From an uncultured Bacteroidales bacterium (GTDB lineage: Bacteria > Bacteroidota > Bacteroidia > Bacteroidales > Bacteroidaceae), in assembly GCA_902779315.1 (NCBI GenBank), contig CACZBC010000021.1, positions 1 to 36,428 of the forward strand: DNA of 36,428 bases, in the 5' to 3' direction. Made by a program: the position numbers and the translations under genes. Positions 14,836-22,652 of this stretch are shown piece by piece. Each line of letters opens with the position of its first letter. Position 1 is the first letter of the stretch. A model generated the notes under the pieces. It saw nothing but the letters and a program-made list of their open reading frames with translations, did no database searches and was not told where the DNA came from.

Positions 14836-15993
14836 ATGAACTATAAGAAGTTAATCCCTGTCATGCTATGCTTCTTCACGATGGGTTTCGTGGATATGGT
14901 TGGCATAGCAAGCAACTATGTAAAGGCCGACTTGAATCTCTCCGATTCCATGGCAAACACACTTCCTTCGCTTGTGTTCCTTTGGTTCCTTATCTTCAGC
15001 ATTCCCACAAGTTTGCTGATGAACAAAATCGGCCGAAAGAACACGGTACTTCTGAGTCTTGTGATGACTTTGGCAGCAATGGTAGTGCCCGTGTTTACCC
15101 TCGATTTCACCATGTTGCTCCTGTCCTTCTCACTTTTGGGAATAGGCAATGCCATTATGCAAACCTCGCTCAATCCATTGGTTGACAGTGTGATGAAAGG
15201 AGGCGCATCAGCCAGCACCCTGACTTTTGGGCAGTTCATCAAGAGTATCGCATCGTTTCTGGCTCCCATCATCGCTTCTTGGGGTGCCACCACAAATGCT
15301 TTCGGCCTGGGTTGGCAAGCACTCTATCCTATTTATTTAGGCATCGGAGTGGTGGCAACATTGCTACTTTTCGGCACTCGTATCAATGAGGAGCCAGTCA
15401 TCGGCGAGCAGAAATCCGTAGGCGAGCAGTTTGCCGGAGCCTTTGCTTTGCTGGGCAATTCCTTCATCCTGCTTTGCTTTATCGCCATCATCTGTCATGT
15501 AGGAATTGACGTTGGAACCAGCGTAACCGCGCCAAAGATACTGATGGAACGGACTGGCATGACACTTAACGATGCCGCTTTCGTCTGCACCATCTACTTC
15601 ATAGCCAAGGCTGCAGGCAGTTTCTCGGGCAGTTTCATCATGAACTATGTCAAGGACTGGACTTTCCTGCTCATCAGTGTCTTGATGATGGTATTGGCAG
15701 CCTTCGGTCTCATCTACGGCCAGAGCACAGCCGTCATCTATGCAAGTGTGGCCTTGATGGGCTATGGCAACGGCAATCCTTTCAGCATCGTCTTTGCAAG
15801 AGCTCTGCAAGCTGTTCCCAACAAGAAGAACGAAGTCAGCGGTCTGCTCATTATGGGCATCTTCGGCGGCACAATTTTCCCGCTGCTCATGGGCTTTGCC
15901 AGCGATGCAATGGGACAAGTGGGAGCCGTCCTTGTTATGGCTGTCGGCATCCTCTATCTGCTCGGCTTCTGGCTTCAAGGCAGGAAAGCTTGA
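14836..15993 (+). CDS. MFS sugar transporter
   Basis: The protein is 385 aa with about twelve hydrophobic segments. It begins MNYKKLIPVMLCFFTMGFVD and carries the MFS loop LLMNKIGRKNTVL after the second helix. It resembles the fucose/glucose/galactose permease branch (FGNAIMQTSLNPLVD-like ending of helix four is seen as GIGNAIMQTSLNPLVDSV). It sits in the inner membrane and likely imports a hexose by proton symport. As the last gene of the manA-ROK operon it probably carries mannose. A 22-nt repeat unit overlaps its stop codon, and a terminator follows at 16089-16118. Confidence 0.88.
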   Translation: MNYKKLIPVMLCFFTMGFVDMVGIASNYVKADLNLSDSMANTLPSLVFLWFLIFSIPTSLLMNKIGRKNTVLLSLVMTLAAMVVPVFTLDFTMLLLSFSLLGIGNAIMQTSLNPLVDSVMKGGASASTLTFGQFIKSIASFLAPIIASWGATTNAFGLGWQALYPIYLGIGVVATLLLFGTRINEEPVIGEQKSVGEQFAGAFALLGNSFILLCFIAIICHVGIDVGTSVTAPKILMERTGMTLNDAAFVCTIYFIAKAAGSFSGSFIMNYVKDWTFLLISVLMMVLAAFGLIYGQSTAVIYASVALMGYGNGNPFSIVFARALQAVPNKKNEVSGLLIMGIFGGTIFPLLMGFASDAMGQVGAVLVMAVGILYLLGFWLQGRKA

Positions 15994-16077
15994 AAACGTC
16001 ACACTTTATGATTGGCAACGACACACGTTAAGTTTGCCAACGACACACGTCAAGTTTGCGATTTAACTACGTCATGT
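15990..16077. repeat. 22-nt-period degenerate tandem repeat, locus R3
   Basis: Units start at 15990, 16012, 16034 and 16056, exactly 22 nt apart. The second and third units differ at only a few positions (TTGGCAACGACACACGT / TTGCCAACGACACACGT). The first unit overlaps the stop codon of the MFS gene. It lies between convergent transcription units. Confidence 0.88.
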
Positions 16078-16088
16078 TTTAGGAATAG

Positions 16089-16118
16089 GAAAGGGGCAGC
16101 CTCACGGTTGCCCCTTTC
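16089..16118. terminator. Terminator between convergent MFS and anti-sigma genes
   Basis: A perfect 10-bp stem GAAAGGGGCA/TGCCCCTTTC continues inward (CC/GG) round a short loop. It can serve both directions; the T-tract is weak. The remaining 67 bp up to 16186 hold nothing I recognise. Confidence 0.7.
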
Positions 16119-16185
16119 TGTCGTTAGATTAGTCGTTTTGAGAGAATTGATTGTTTTAATAAGCAATATCTAAAAGAAGAAATTA

Positions 16186-16674
16186 TTATCTTGGAAGTGT
16201 ATTGATTGTATCAATCGGTTGTTTCGTAAGTTCGGCCGACTGTTGTTCTGGCTGACCGATAGTGATTTGCTGCAAGCTGTCGGCTGCAATACTCTCTGCC
16301 ATTTGCTGGCTGTCTGCAATGTCTTCGTCTTCGGAGAAACTCTGATGAGCTGCATTGCCGATAGTCAGGAGAATTGCGATAAGGCCGGCTGCTCTGTAGA
16401 AAGGACGAAGACGGCGCATAAAGGTTAGGCGGCGAGCCTTGCAGACATGAACTGGAGTTTCCTCTCCAACCAACTGAAGCATCTTGTCGGCAAAATCTTT
16501 GTCCAGATGTTCTTCTGCCATTTCGTCTTGCTCATTGAAGAACTGACGATAAGGGAGCAGACTTGCCGGCACATCTTCCTGACGGAAGAAATTGCGCAGA
16601 ATGGCTTCCTCTTCAAGCGTCGTCTGGCATTCCCAGTAGCGCTCCAGCAGTTGTTCTATGTATTTATAGTCCAT
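16186..16674 (-). CDS. Putative membrane-anchored anti-sigma partner
   Basis: The protein is 162 aa. The N-terminal part starts MDYKYIEQLLERYWECQTTLEEE, a soluble Glu-rich region of the kind found in small proteins encoded after Bacteroidales ECF factors. A single membrane helix lies at about 93-107 (AAGLIAILLTIGNAA), followed by a Gln/Glu-rich tail outside. The gene overlaps the sigma factor by 19 bp, so co-translation is likely. The anti-sigma role is inferred from this context and topology, as no ZAS zinc motif is seen. The homologous group has often carried misleading enzyme names in databases. Confidence 0.6.
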   Translation of the reverse strand: MDYKYIEQLLERYWECQTTLEEEAILRNFFRQEDVPASLLPYRQFFNEQDEMAEEHLDKDFADKMLQLVGEETPVHVCKARRLTFMRRLRPFYRAAGLIAILLTIGNAAHQSFSEDEDIADSQQMAESIAADSLQQITIGQPEQQSAELTKQPIDTINTLPR

Positions 16675-17150
16675 ATACGTTCTTTTATCTTTGTTCGGGC
16701 CCGATGCAGATAGACTTTCACTTGTGTCTCGCTGATGTCGAGCGTCTGTGCTATCTCCTGGTAAGTTTTGCCTTCGATGTCTCGCAGCAACATGATGGTT
16801 CGCTGCACTTCGGGCAAGTCATCCATGAGACGATTCACGAGAGAGATTTGTTCGTTAGCCTCCAGTTGTTCTTGAGGTGTCTGGCTGCTGAAATGTGCCA
16901 TTTCATCGAGCTTTTCGGTGTTGCGGCCGGTTCGCTTCATGACATCGAGAGCCCTGTTCCTGCAAGTCGCGATTGCGAAAGCTTCGAGGTTGTTTATCTG
17001 CTCCCATTCTTCGCGATGCTCCCACACCTTCAAGAGTGTGTCCTGCACCACATCTTCGGCCTCTGCCCTGTTCATTGTAATGCGGAAAGCGAGTCGGAAG
17101 AGCTTGTCGCTCAACGGCAAAACGGTGGTTCGGAAGCTGATGTTTTCCAT
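16656..17150 (-). CDS. ECF-type RNA polymerase sigma factor
   Basis: The protein is 164 aa. Region 2 is visible as LFRLAFRITMNRAEAEDVVQ-DTLLKVWEH, with ...FAIATCRNRALDVMKR. Region 4 is DLPEVQRTIMLLRDIEGKT-YQEIAQTLDISETQVKVYLHRAR. The size and the absence of regions 1 and 3 define an ECF factor. Regulation is suggested by a promoter at 17166-17191 with the ECF-like sequence TGTAAC-N16-CGTC, so it may transcribe itself. It is co-encoded with the putative anti-sigma protein. The regulon is unknown; it is not next to SusC/SusD genes, unlike polysaccharide-type anti-sigma systems. Confidence 0.93.
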   Translation of the reverse strand: MENISFRTTVLPLSDKLFRLAFRITMNRAEAEDVVQDTLLKVWEHREEWEQINNLEAFAIATCRNRALDVMKRTGRNTEKLDEMAHFSSQTPQEQLEANEQISLVNRLMDDLPEVQRTIMLLRDIEGKTYQEIAQTLDISETQVKVYLHRARTKIKERIWTINT

Positions 17151-17165
17151 CTCTCTATTTATGAA

Positions 17166-17191
17166 GACGATTCAGGGCTGCAAATGTTACA
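17166..17191 (-). promoter_or_regulatory. ECF-type promoter upstream of the sigma factor gene
   Basis: On the minus strand, TGTAAC (17191-17186), a spacer of 16 nt and CGTC (17169-17166) match the general ECF promoter form, 16 nt before the start codon. An exact 8-bp inverted repeat, CAGGGCTG/CAGCCCTG (17173-17197), overlaps the -35 and spacer and could be a binding site or an argB-end hairpin. Confidence 0.55.
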
Positions 17192-17209
17192 GCCCTGAGT
17201 AAAAAATTT

Positions 17210-18010
17210 TTATTTTATTGTTGTTCCTCTCGAGCCGTCGATGTTATCAGAGTGGGTGATAACGACTTGCCGCACCCCTTTGTGAATGGCATCGAAAGCA
17301 TTCTCTATCTTCGGAATCATGCCGCCAGCAATGACACCTTGAGCAATAAGTTTGCTTGCCTCTTGCTCGTCTATGAGAGGGATGACGCTATTGTCGTCGT
17401 TGGCATCGCGAAGCACTCCAGCCTTCTCAAAACAAAAGGTAAGCGTAACTTCATAATGCTCGGCAAGGGCTTGTGCGACAGACGAAGCAATGGTATCGGC
17501 ATTGGTATTGAGGATGTGACCTTCGCCATCATGAGTCAAAGGAGCAACGACTGGCACGATTCCGCTTTCGATAAGCGAGGCAAGGAACTGAGCATCAACC
17601 TTGTCGACATCACCCACAAAGCCGAAGTCCACCATTTGTTCTGTTCCGTCGTCCATCTTGACAAGTTTGGGCGGACGTTTATGACTACGGATAACATCGC
17701 CATCGACACCAGTCAAACCGACTGCTTTCACGCCCTTCGTCTGCAAACCTGCCACGATATTCTTGTTAACCAAGCCGCCATAAACCATCGTCACGACCTC
17801 GAGCATCTTGGCATCCGTTATGCGACGACCGCCAACCATTCGGCTCTCAATGCCGAGGCTGGTTGCCATAGAAGTTGCCAATCGGCCGCCACCATGCACA
17901 AGCACTTTGCGGCCTTCCATTTCAGCAAACTGATTCAACAACGAAGCAAGCGAAGCGGCATCTTCCACCACTCCACCTCCTACCTTTATTATATTGAGTG
18001 TTTCTTTCAT
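17210..18010 (-). CDS. argB: Acetylglutamate kinase
   Basis: The protein is 266 aa, of standard length. The amino-acid kinase fold is evident: IIKVGGGVVED at the N terminus, VLVHGGGRLATSMA, MVGGRRITDAKMLEVV, ILNTNADTIASSVAQAL and GGMIPKIENAFDAI. It phosphorylates N-acetylglutamate in arginine synthesis, in the cytoplasm. It starts 5 bp after the rsgA stop. It probably is the third gene of a frr-rsgA-argB unit; other arginine genes are not in the window. Confidence 0.95.
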   Translation of the reverse strand: MKETLNIIKVGGGVVEDAASLASLLNQFAEMEGRKVLVHGGGRLATSMATSLGIESRMVGGRRITDAKMLEVVTMVYGGLVNKNIVAGLQTKGVKAVGLTGVDGDVIRSHKRPPKLVKMDDGTEQMVDFGFVGDVDKVDAQFLASLIESGIVPVVAPLTHDGEGHILNTNADTIASSVAQALAEHYEVTLTFCFEKAGVLRDANDDNSVIPLIDEQEASKLIAQGVIAGGMIPKIENAFDAIHKGVRQVVITHSDNIDGSRGTTIK

Positions 18011-18015
18011 CTTCT

Positions 18016-18954
18016 TTAGTTCGCACTTCTGTATTTGTCCTCGTCCTTGTCTTCGAGCATTGAGAGGTAACTAATGAAGCGGCTCTCGGCAATACTCCCT
18101 TCTGCAACGGCTTCCAACACAGCGCAACCAGGTTCGTGAGTATGGGTACAATTGCCGAAACGGCAATCAGCCGAAGTCCTGAATATCTCGCGGAAGTAGT
18201 GCGACACTTCTTCGCGCTCCATATCGAATGTGCCGAAGCCCTTTATGCCTGGAGTATCGATCAATGCCCCACCTTGAGGCAGGAAGAACATCTGCGAGAA
18301 GGTCGTAGTGTGCATTCCTGAATCGTGAGCCACACTAATTTCTGCCGTCTTCGCTTCCGCTTCAGGAACTAGCAAATTGAGCAAAGTGCTCTTGCCCACA
18401 CCACTATTGCCGCTAAGCAACGTCGTCTTACCCATAAGTTCTGCTTGCAACTCGTCGATGCCATTGCCCTTTTCTGCAGAACAAGTCAGACAAGTATAGC
18501 CGATGTTTCGATAGAGGGCGACAAGTTCATTCATCTGGCCCAACTCGTCCTCATCATAGAGATCAGTCTTGTTGAAGATAAGGAGGACAGGAACTCGATA
18601 AGCTTCTGCGCTTGCCAGAAAGCGGTCAATGAAAGTTGTGCTTGTTTCAGGATGTGCAATCGTGACGACAAGAGCCGCCATGTCGACATTTGCGGCTATG
18701 ATGTGGCTTTGCTTCGAGAGGTTGGAGGCCTTGCGAATGATGTAGTTGCGACGGTCCTCGATGTCCTCAATCAAAGCAGTTTGCCCGTCAGGACTTGGGG
18801 TAATAGTCACCACGTCGCCTACAGCAACAGGATTCGTGCTCCTGATGCCCTTTAAGCGAAACGTTCCCTTGACTTTGCAATCGAACAAACGGCCATCGTC
18901 TGTCTTGACGGTGTACCAGCTTCCTGTATTCCTGACAATGAGGCCGCGCATCAA
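18016..18954 (-). CDS. rsgA: Ribosome small-subunit-dependent GTPase A
   Basis: The protein is 312 aa. An N-terminal OB fold (about 1-65) is followed by the circularly permuted GTPase with motifs in order G4 NKTD (128-131), G1 GNSGVGKST (182-190) and G3 DTPG. A C-terminal zinc knuckle ([14 protein letters not shown]) comes last. RsgA checks late 30S assembly. Its start overlaps the frr stop by 4 bp. Together with rbfA elsewhere in the window it is part of ribosome maturation. Confidence 0.96.
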   Translation of the reverse strand: MMRGLIVRNTGSWYTVKTDDGRLFDCKVKGTFRLKGIRSTNPVAVGDVVTITPSPDGQTALIEDIEDRRNYIIRKASNLSKQSHIIAANVDMAALVVTIAHPETSTTFIDRFLASAEAYRVPVLLIFNKTDLYDEDELGQMNELVALYRNIGYTCLTCSAEKGNGIDELQAELMGKTTLLSGNSGVGKSTLLNLLVPEAEAKTAEISVAHDSGMHTTTFSQMFFLPQGGALIDTPGIKGFGTFDMEREEVSHYFREIFRTSADCRFGNCTHTHEPGCAVLEAVAEGSIAESRFISYLSMLEDKDEDKYRSAN

Positions 18955-19511
18955 ACGGTCATGATTTCCTTCTCCTTGGCAGCAAGCAGCTCGTCCACCT
19001 TCTTGATGAACTTGTCGTGCATCTTCTGCATGTCGGCTTCAGCATCCTTTTCCAGGTCTTCAGAGAGGCCTTCCTTAATGCTCTTCTTGAGCTTCTCGAT
19101 AATCTCTCGACGAGTATTGCGGATGCTCACTTTTGCCTGTTCGCCTTCCTTGCCACACTGCTTGGCAAGCTGTTTACGACGCTCCTCTGTCAAAGGAGGA
19201 ATGCCCAAGCGGATGATCTCGCCGTTGTTTTCAGGAGTGATGCCGACGTTGCTGTCCATGATGGCCTTCTCGATGGGACGGAACATGCTCTTGTCCCAAG
19301 GCTTGATGGCAATGGTACGAGCGTCTGGAGTGTTGATTGCTGCAACCTGATTCAAAGGCACCATGCTGCCATAACTGTCAACACGAATGCCGTCCAGAAT
19401 CTTCACGTTAGCTTTGCCTGCACGAATATGTGCCAATGCTTCCTCGAGGTACAACACGGCCTCTTCCATCTTTTCCTCAGCCTTGCCAAGGATTTCTTTT
19501 ACTTCTACCAT
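18951..19511 (-). CDS. frr: Ribosome recycling factor
   Basis: The protein is 186 aa, the family length. It begins with helix [19 protein letters not shown], continues with [36 protein letters not shown] and [20 protein letters not shown], and ends in the long helical bundle. It splits post-termination ribosomes together with EF-G. A minus-strand -7-like box TACTTTTG lies at 19570-19563, with no clear -33 element. It is the first gene of the frr-rsgA-argB unit. Confidence 0.97.
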   Translation of the reverse strand: MVEVKEILGKAEEKMEEAVLYLEEALAHIRAGKANVKILDGIRVDSYGSMVPLNQVAAINTPDARTIAIKPWDKSMFRPIEKAIMDSNVGITPENNGEIIRLGIPPLTEERRKQLAKQCGKEGEQAKVSIRNTRREIIEKLKKSIKEGLSEDLEKDAEADMQKMHDKFIKKVDELLAAKEKEIMTV

Positions 19512-19641
19512 ATTCCTTTCTATTTATTAATATATAATGTACACTAAAGCGCTTTTGTTTAGCAAAAGTAGTGATTTTTTGTTAAAAACACTTAGTTTGG
19601 AACTGATATTTGCGTAAAAATGCATATATTTGTCGCGTAGA

Positions 19642-20433
19642 ATGTCAAATAATATGGATATTGATGCTCGCATAGACGAATTACTTGCCAATCTGAAGCC
19701 AATCACGTTGGATGAGATGAAGGAGATCCGTCTCATGAATCGCACGGACACTAAGTTCGTGACGAACAAGGAAACCCTTGCCCGTCTTTTGGAGATGGCT
19801 CAGGGGAAATACTATGCACAATTCCATTTTGGCGCCAAGATTGCAAGTTACATGACAACCTATTGGGACACTGACGGGCATCTGTTCTATCTGGAGCATC
19901 ATAACGGCCGTGCACCAAGGCAGAAGGTTCGCGTCAGGACTTATATGGACAGCGACGACACCTTCTTGGAGGTCAAGACGAAGAACAATCACGGCAGGAC
20001 TAAGAAAAAACGTGTGGCTGTTCCCAGTCAAGAGATAACAGGCGAGAATGGCAACGAAGAGTTCTTGCAGGAGAAAGTGCACCTTGGTTTGGCAGACATC
20101 CATCCTACTGTCCGCAACCAGTTCCATCGTATCACCCTTGTCAACTACGGCAAGACTGAACGTCTGACAATTGACTATGACGTGCACTTCCACAACTTCG
20201 AGACTGGCAAGGATGCCAATGTCGGACCTCTAGTCATCATCGAACTCAAGCGCGACGGCAACGTCTACAGTCCTGTCCTCGACATCCTTCGCCAACTTCG
20301 CATCAAGCCGTTAGGTTTCAGCAAGTATTGCATCGGCTCGGTTCTGACGAACAAAGGCCTCAAACAGAATCGGTTCAAGTTGCGACTGGTCAAGCTAAGC
20401 AAGCTGGCAGGACAGAAGTTGCAAGCCATTTAA
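19642..20433 (+). CDS. VTC-domain protein (polyphosphate polymerase-like)
   Basis: The protein is 263 aa from the ATG at 19642, and 259 aa from the ATG at 19654. The -7-like TATATTTG at 19625-19632 makes the later start attractive, since it leaves a leader. The VTC/CYTH tunnel-fold residues are visible: RLMNRTDTKFVTNKE, MTTYWDTDGHLFYLEHHNGR, RQKVRVRTYMDSDDTFLEVK, TKNNHGRTKKKR, and a C-terminal EL-KRDG stretch. In eukaryotes VTC4 makes polyphosphate from ATP; bacterial members are often encoded next to DUF4956 membrane proteins, as here (27 bp downstream). Substrate and product in bacteria remain largely uncertain. Confidence 0.88.
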   Translation: MSNNMDIDARIDELLANLKPITLDEMKEIRLMNRTDTKFVTNKETLARLLEMAQGKYYAQFHFGAKIASYMTTYWDTDGHLFYLEHHNGRAPRQKVRVRTYMDSDDTFLEVKTKNNHGRTKKKRVAVPSQEITGENGNEEFLQEKVHLGLADIHPTVRNQFHRITLVNYGKTERLTIDYDVHFHNFETGKDANVGPLVIIELKRDGNVYSPVLDILRQLRIKPLGFSKYCIGSVLTNKGLKQNRFKLRLVKLSKLAGQKLQAI

Positions 20434-20460
20434 GAAGAATAAAAACTAAACATCAATTAT

Positions 20461-21174
20461 ATGGAATTTCTAAACGACCTTAACTATCAGCTGGGTAATG
20501 CGATAGGTTTGACCCTCCTCGACCCCCAGCACTTCATTTCACTGGTGATGCGTTTCGTCATCAACCTTATTGTGGTGACCATTATTGCGCGTTACTTCTA
20601 CTATCCTCGCAGCCGTCGCCGCGACTATATGTTCATCTTCATCCTGATGTCCCTGAGCATCTTCCTGCTTGTCAGCCTGATGGAAGGTGACGGCATGAAT
20701 CTTGGAGCTGCGATGGGCCTCTTTGCCATCTTCGGCATTATGCGTTTCCGCACAGAAGCTGTGCCCATCCGCGAGATGACATACCTCTTCATGCTTATTG
20801 CCGTGAGCGTCGTCAACGCACTTGGTCGTGCCGAATATCATCCGAAGGCCGACTATTGGGATGGCTTTGGCTTGGTAACCATAGTCTTCGTCAACCTTGT
20901 CTTCCTGGGCATGGCATGGCTCTTCGAGAGCAGCAAACTGGTCAGCTCAAGTTGCAGCAAATATATCCTTTACGACAATGTCGCCCTTATTTCTCCTGAG
21001 AAAAGGGATGAATTGAAGGCCGATCTGGAGAAGCGCACAGGCTTGAAGATAACACGTATGGAAGTGGGTACTGTCGACTTCCTGAAGGACTCATGCATGA
21101 TTCGCATCTTCTACGACTATCCTTTCGACCGTGGCAGCAGCATAGAAGGAATGATAAAAATGCCTCGTACATGA
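20461..21174 (+). CDS. DUF4956 integral membrane protein
   Basis: The protein is 237 aa. About four hydrophobic segments lie in the first 160 residues (LVMRFVINLIVVTIIARYF, YMFIFILMSLSIFLLVSLM, LGAAMGLFAIFGIM, and a later one at LVTIVFVNLVFLGMAWLF). They are followed by a cytoplasmic domain of about 75 residues. FAIFGIMRFRTEAVPIREMT is the family's characteristic stretch. It is regularly encoded next to VTC-domain proteins, and here it follows one directly. Its stop overlaps the next start (ATGA), so translation is coupled. Role: probably the membrane partner of the VTC enzyme, by inference. Confidence 0.87.
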   Translation: MEFLNDLNYQLGNAIGLTLLDPQHFISLVMRFVINLIVVTIIARYFYYPRSRRRDYMFIFILMSLSIFLLVSLMEGDGMNLGAAMGLFAIFGIMRFRTEAVPIREMTYLFMLIAVSVVNALGRAEYHPKADYWDGFGLVTIVFVNLVFLGMAWLFESSKLVSSSCSKYILYDNVALISPEKRDELKADLEKRTGLKITRMEVGTVDFLKDSCMIRIFYDYPFDRGSSIEGMIKMPRT

Positions 21175-22034
21175 AAATACGTCAAACCATACTCGTCCTC
21201 TCGTTGCTCTTCGCAATTCCTTTGCTTGCGCAAGAGAACGATGAACTCGGCATCTGGTCGGAGATAGGCATTGAGAAATCCATCACGAAGAGCTGGGATG
21301 TCGGACTGGATTTGGAGTATCGCGCACAAAACAAGGCACGCTTCTCCACCAGTCTTGGCACTAGCTACAAGCTGAACAAGTACCTCAAGTTTGGTCTCAG
21401 CTACAGTTTCCTCTACTCCGAAAAGAACGCATACAAGGACAAGAGCGAAGGTGAAATCGGCTCAGGCGATTGGACTAAAGGCTACAAACTCATCACCGAT
21501 GACTGGTATCCTCGCCATCGTTTCAGCGCAGAGGCTACGGGCAGCATCAAGCTTTGGTCGTGGCTCAAGATTTCACTCCGAGAACGTTACCAACTGACTC
21601 GCCGCAGAGAAAGGAATGTCAACAGACTTGTCCATCTCGAAAACCACGTGACTGAGATTATCGATTGGGACGAGGACTTCAATCCCATCACAGAGGATCA
21701 CGTATATATAACAGACAAGACAGAGATAAAGAACTACCCTGCCCTCACGGACCAGGTATTGCGTTCACGCCTCAAACTCGAGTACGACAAGAAGCGCTGC
21801 CCCTATTCGCCCTTCGTTTCGGCTGAGTTCCACAACAGCGTCAGCAAGGGTGAAAACATGCTTCTGCAGAAGATTCGCACATCTGCAGGCTGCTCCTACA
21901 AGTTCCGCAAGCACAACGAAGTGTCGCTCTCATACACGACAACATTCTACATGTACGACATAGAAGAGGACGCAACCGTGCGTCTCCACGAAAGAAGACA
22001 CGCCATTTGCCTCGGCTACAAATACAGTTTCTGA
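21171..22034 (+). CDS. DUF2490 outer-membrane-type protein
   Basis: The protein is 287 aa from the ATG at 21171; the longer frame to 21093 lies in the DUF4956 gene. A signal peptide (MKIRQTILVLSLLFAIPLLAQ) precedes alternating beta-strand sequence with many aromatic ends (YKLNKYLKFGLSYSFLYSE, RHRFSAEATGSIKLWSWLK), ending in a terminal aromatic ICLGYKYSF, which is typical of beta-barrel proteins. This is the DUF2490 pattern. It is translationally coupled to DUF4956 and likely provides the outer-membrane part of the cluster. No enzymatic motif is visible. Confidence 0.82.
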   Translation: MKIRQTILVLSLLFAIPLLAQENDELGIWSEIGIEKSITKSWDVGLDLEYRAQNKARFSTSLGTSYKLNKYLKFGLSYSFLYSEKNAYKDKSEGEIGSGDWTKGYKLITDDWYPRHRFSAEATGSIKLWSWLKISLRERYQLTRRRERNVNRLVHLENHVTEIIDWDEDFNPITEDHVYITDKTEIKNYPALTDQVLRSRLKLEYDKKRCPYSPFVSAEFHNSVSKGENMLLQKIRTSAGCSYKFRKHNEVSLSYTTTFYMYDIEEDATVRLHERRHAICLGYKYSF

Positions 22035-22066
22035 ACAATAACAAGCATAACAAACATAACAGACTT

Positions 22067-22513
22067 ATGAAGACAAAGTTCTTTCTCGCAGTAATGCTGC
22101 TCGCCTTCAGCACAGGAATGATGGCTGACAAGTACCTAACCGTCACCTATAACGGCGCAGAAGAGAGCATTTCACTGCCTCTCGTAAAGAGAATCTTTTT
22201 CCAGGATGACTGCATCAAAGTGACAACAACCAACGGAGAGACACACACCTTTGCTCTTTCCAACTTTGAGAAAATCACATTCACCGAATCGGCCGATGCC
22301 ATCAAGGCTCTGCCCGAGCAGGAAGAGAACCTGACATACAAGGACGGTAAACTCGCAGTCAAAGGTGACGGACTGTTGCGCATCTATGGAATGAGCGGCA
22401 CTCTCATCTGTATTGCACAAGTCAAGGATGGCGCAAACGTCAGCTTCGACAACCTGCCTGCCGGTGTTTATATCGTCAGCAAGGACGGCAAGACCATCAA
22501 GGTCAGGAAGTAA
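22067..22513 (+). CDS. Small secreted protein with type IX-secretion-like C-terminal domain
   Basis: The protein is 148 aa from the ATG at 22067. A signal peptide (MKTKFFLAVMLLAFSTGMMA) is followed by about 65 residues of a beta-rich domain. The last 50 residues, including LRIYGMSGTLICIAQ and FDNLPAGVYIVSKDGKTIK, match the general type A sorting-domain pattern (strand, G, strand, LPAGVYIV, basic end). This suggests export through the type IX system and surface attachment. The assignment rests on the pattern only. It is 32 bp after the DUF2490 gene; a repeat array (R4) separates it from the next gene. Confidence 0.7.
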   Translation: MKTKFFLAVMLLAFSTGMMADKYLTVTYNGAEESISLPLVKRIFFQDDCIKVTTTNGETHTFALSNFEKITFTESADAIKALPEQEENLTYKDGKLAVKGDGLLRIYGMSGTLICIAQVKDGANVSFDNLPAGVYIVSKDGKTIKVRK

Positions 22514-22515
22514 CT

Positions 22516-22628
22516 TGCAACGCCCTCCTAAGGTCATCGCAAAACATCTAGTGTGAAAACCGCAAACGTCAAGTGTGACGTTTGGCATTTTCACGTGTGA
22601 TGTTTGGCAACGACACTGGGGACGTTTC
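22516..22628. repeat. 22-nt-period degenerate tandem repeat, locus R4
   Basis: Units start at about 22516 (weak), 22538, 22560, 22582 and 22604, each 22 nt long; the last two begin TTGGCA. AAGTGTGACGT, CACGTGTGATGT and CAACGACACTGGGG occupy the variable part. It sits between two co-directional genes of the VTC cluster and immediately upstream of the DUF4353 gene, 25 nt before its ATG. Confidence 0.85.
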
Positions 22629-22652
22629 AAACCATTAAACTGAAACAAGAAA

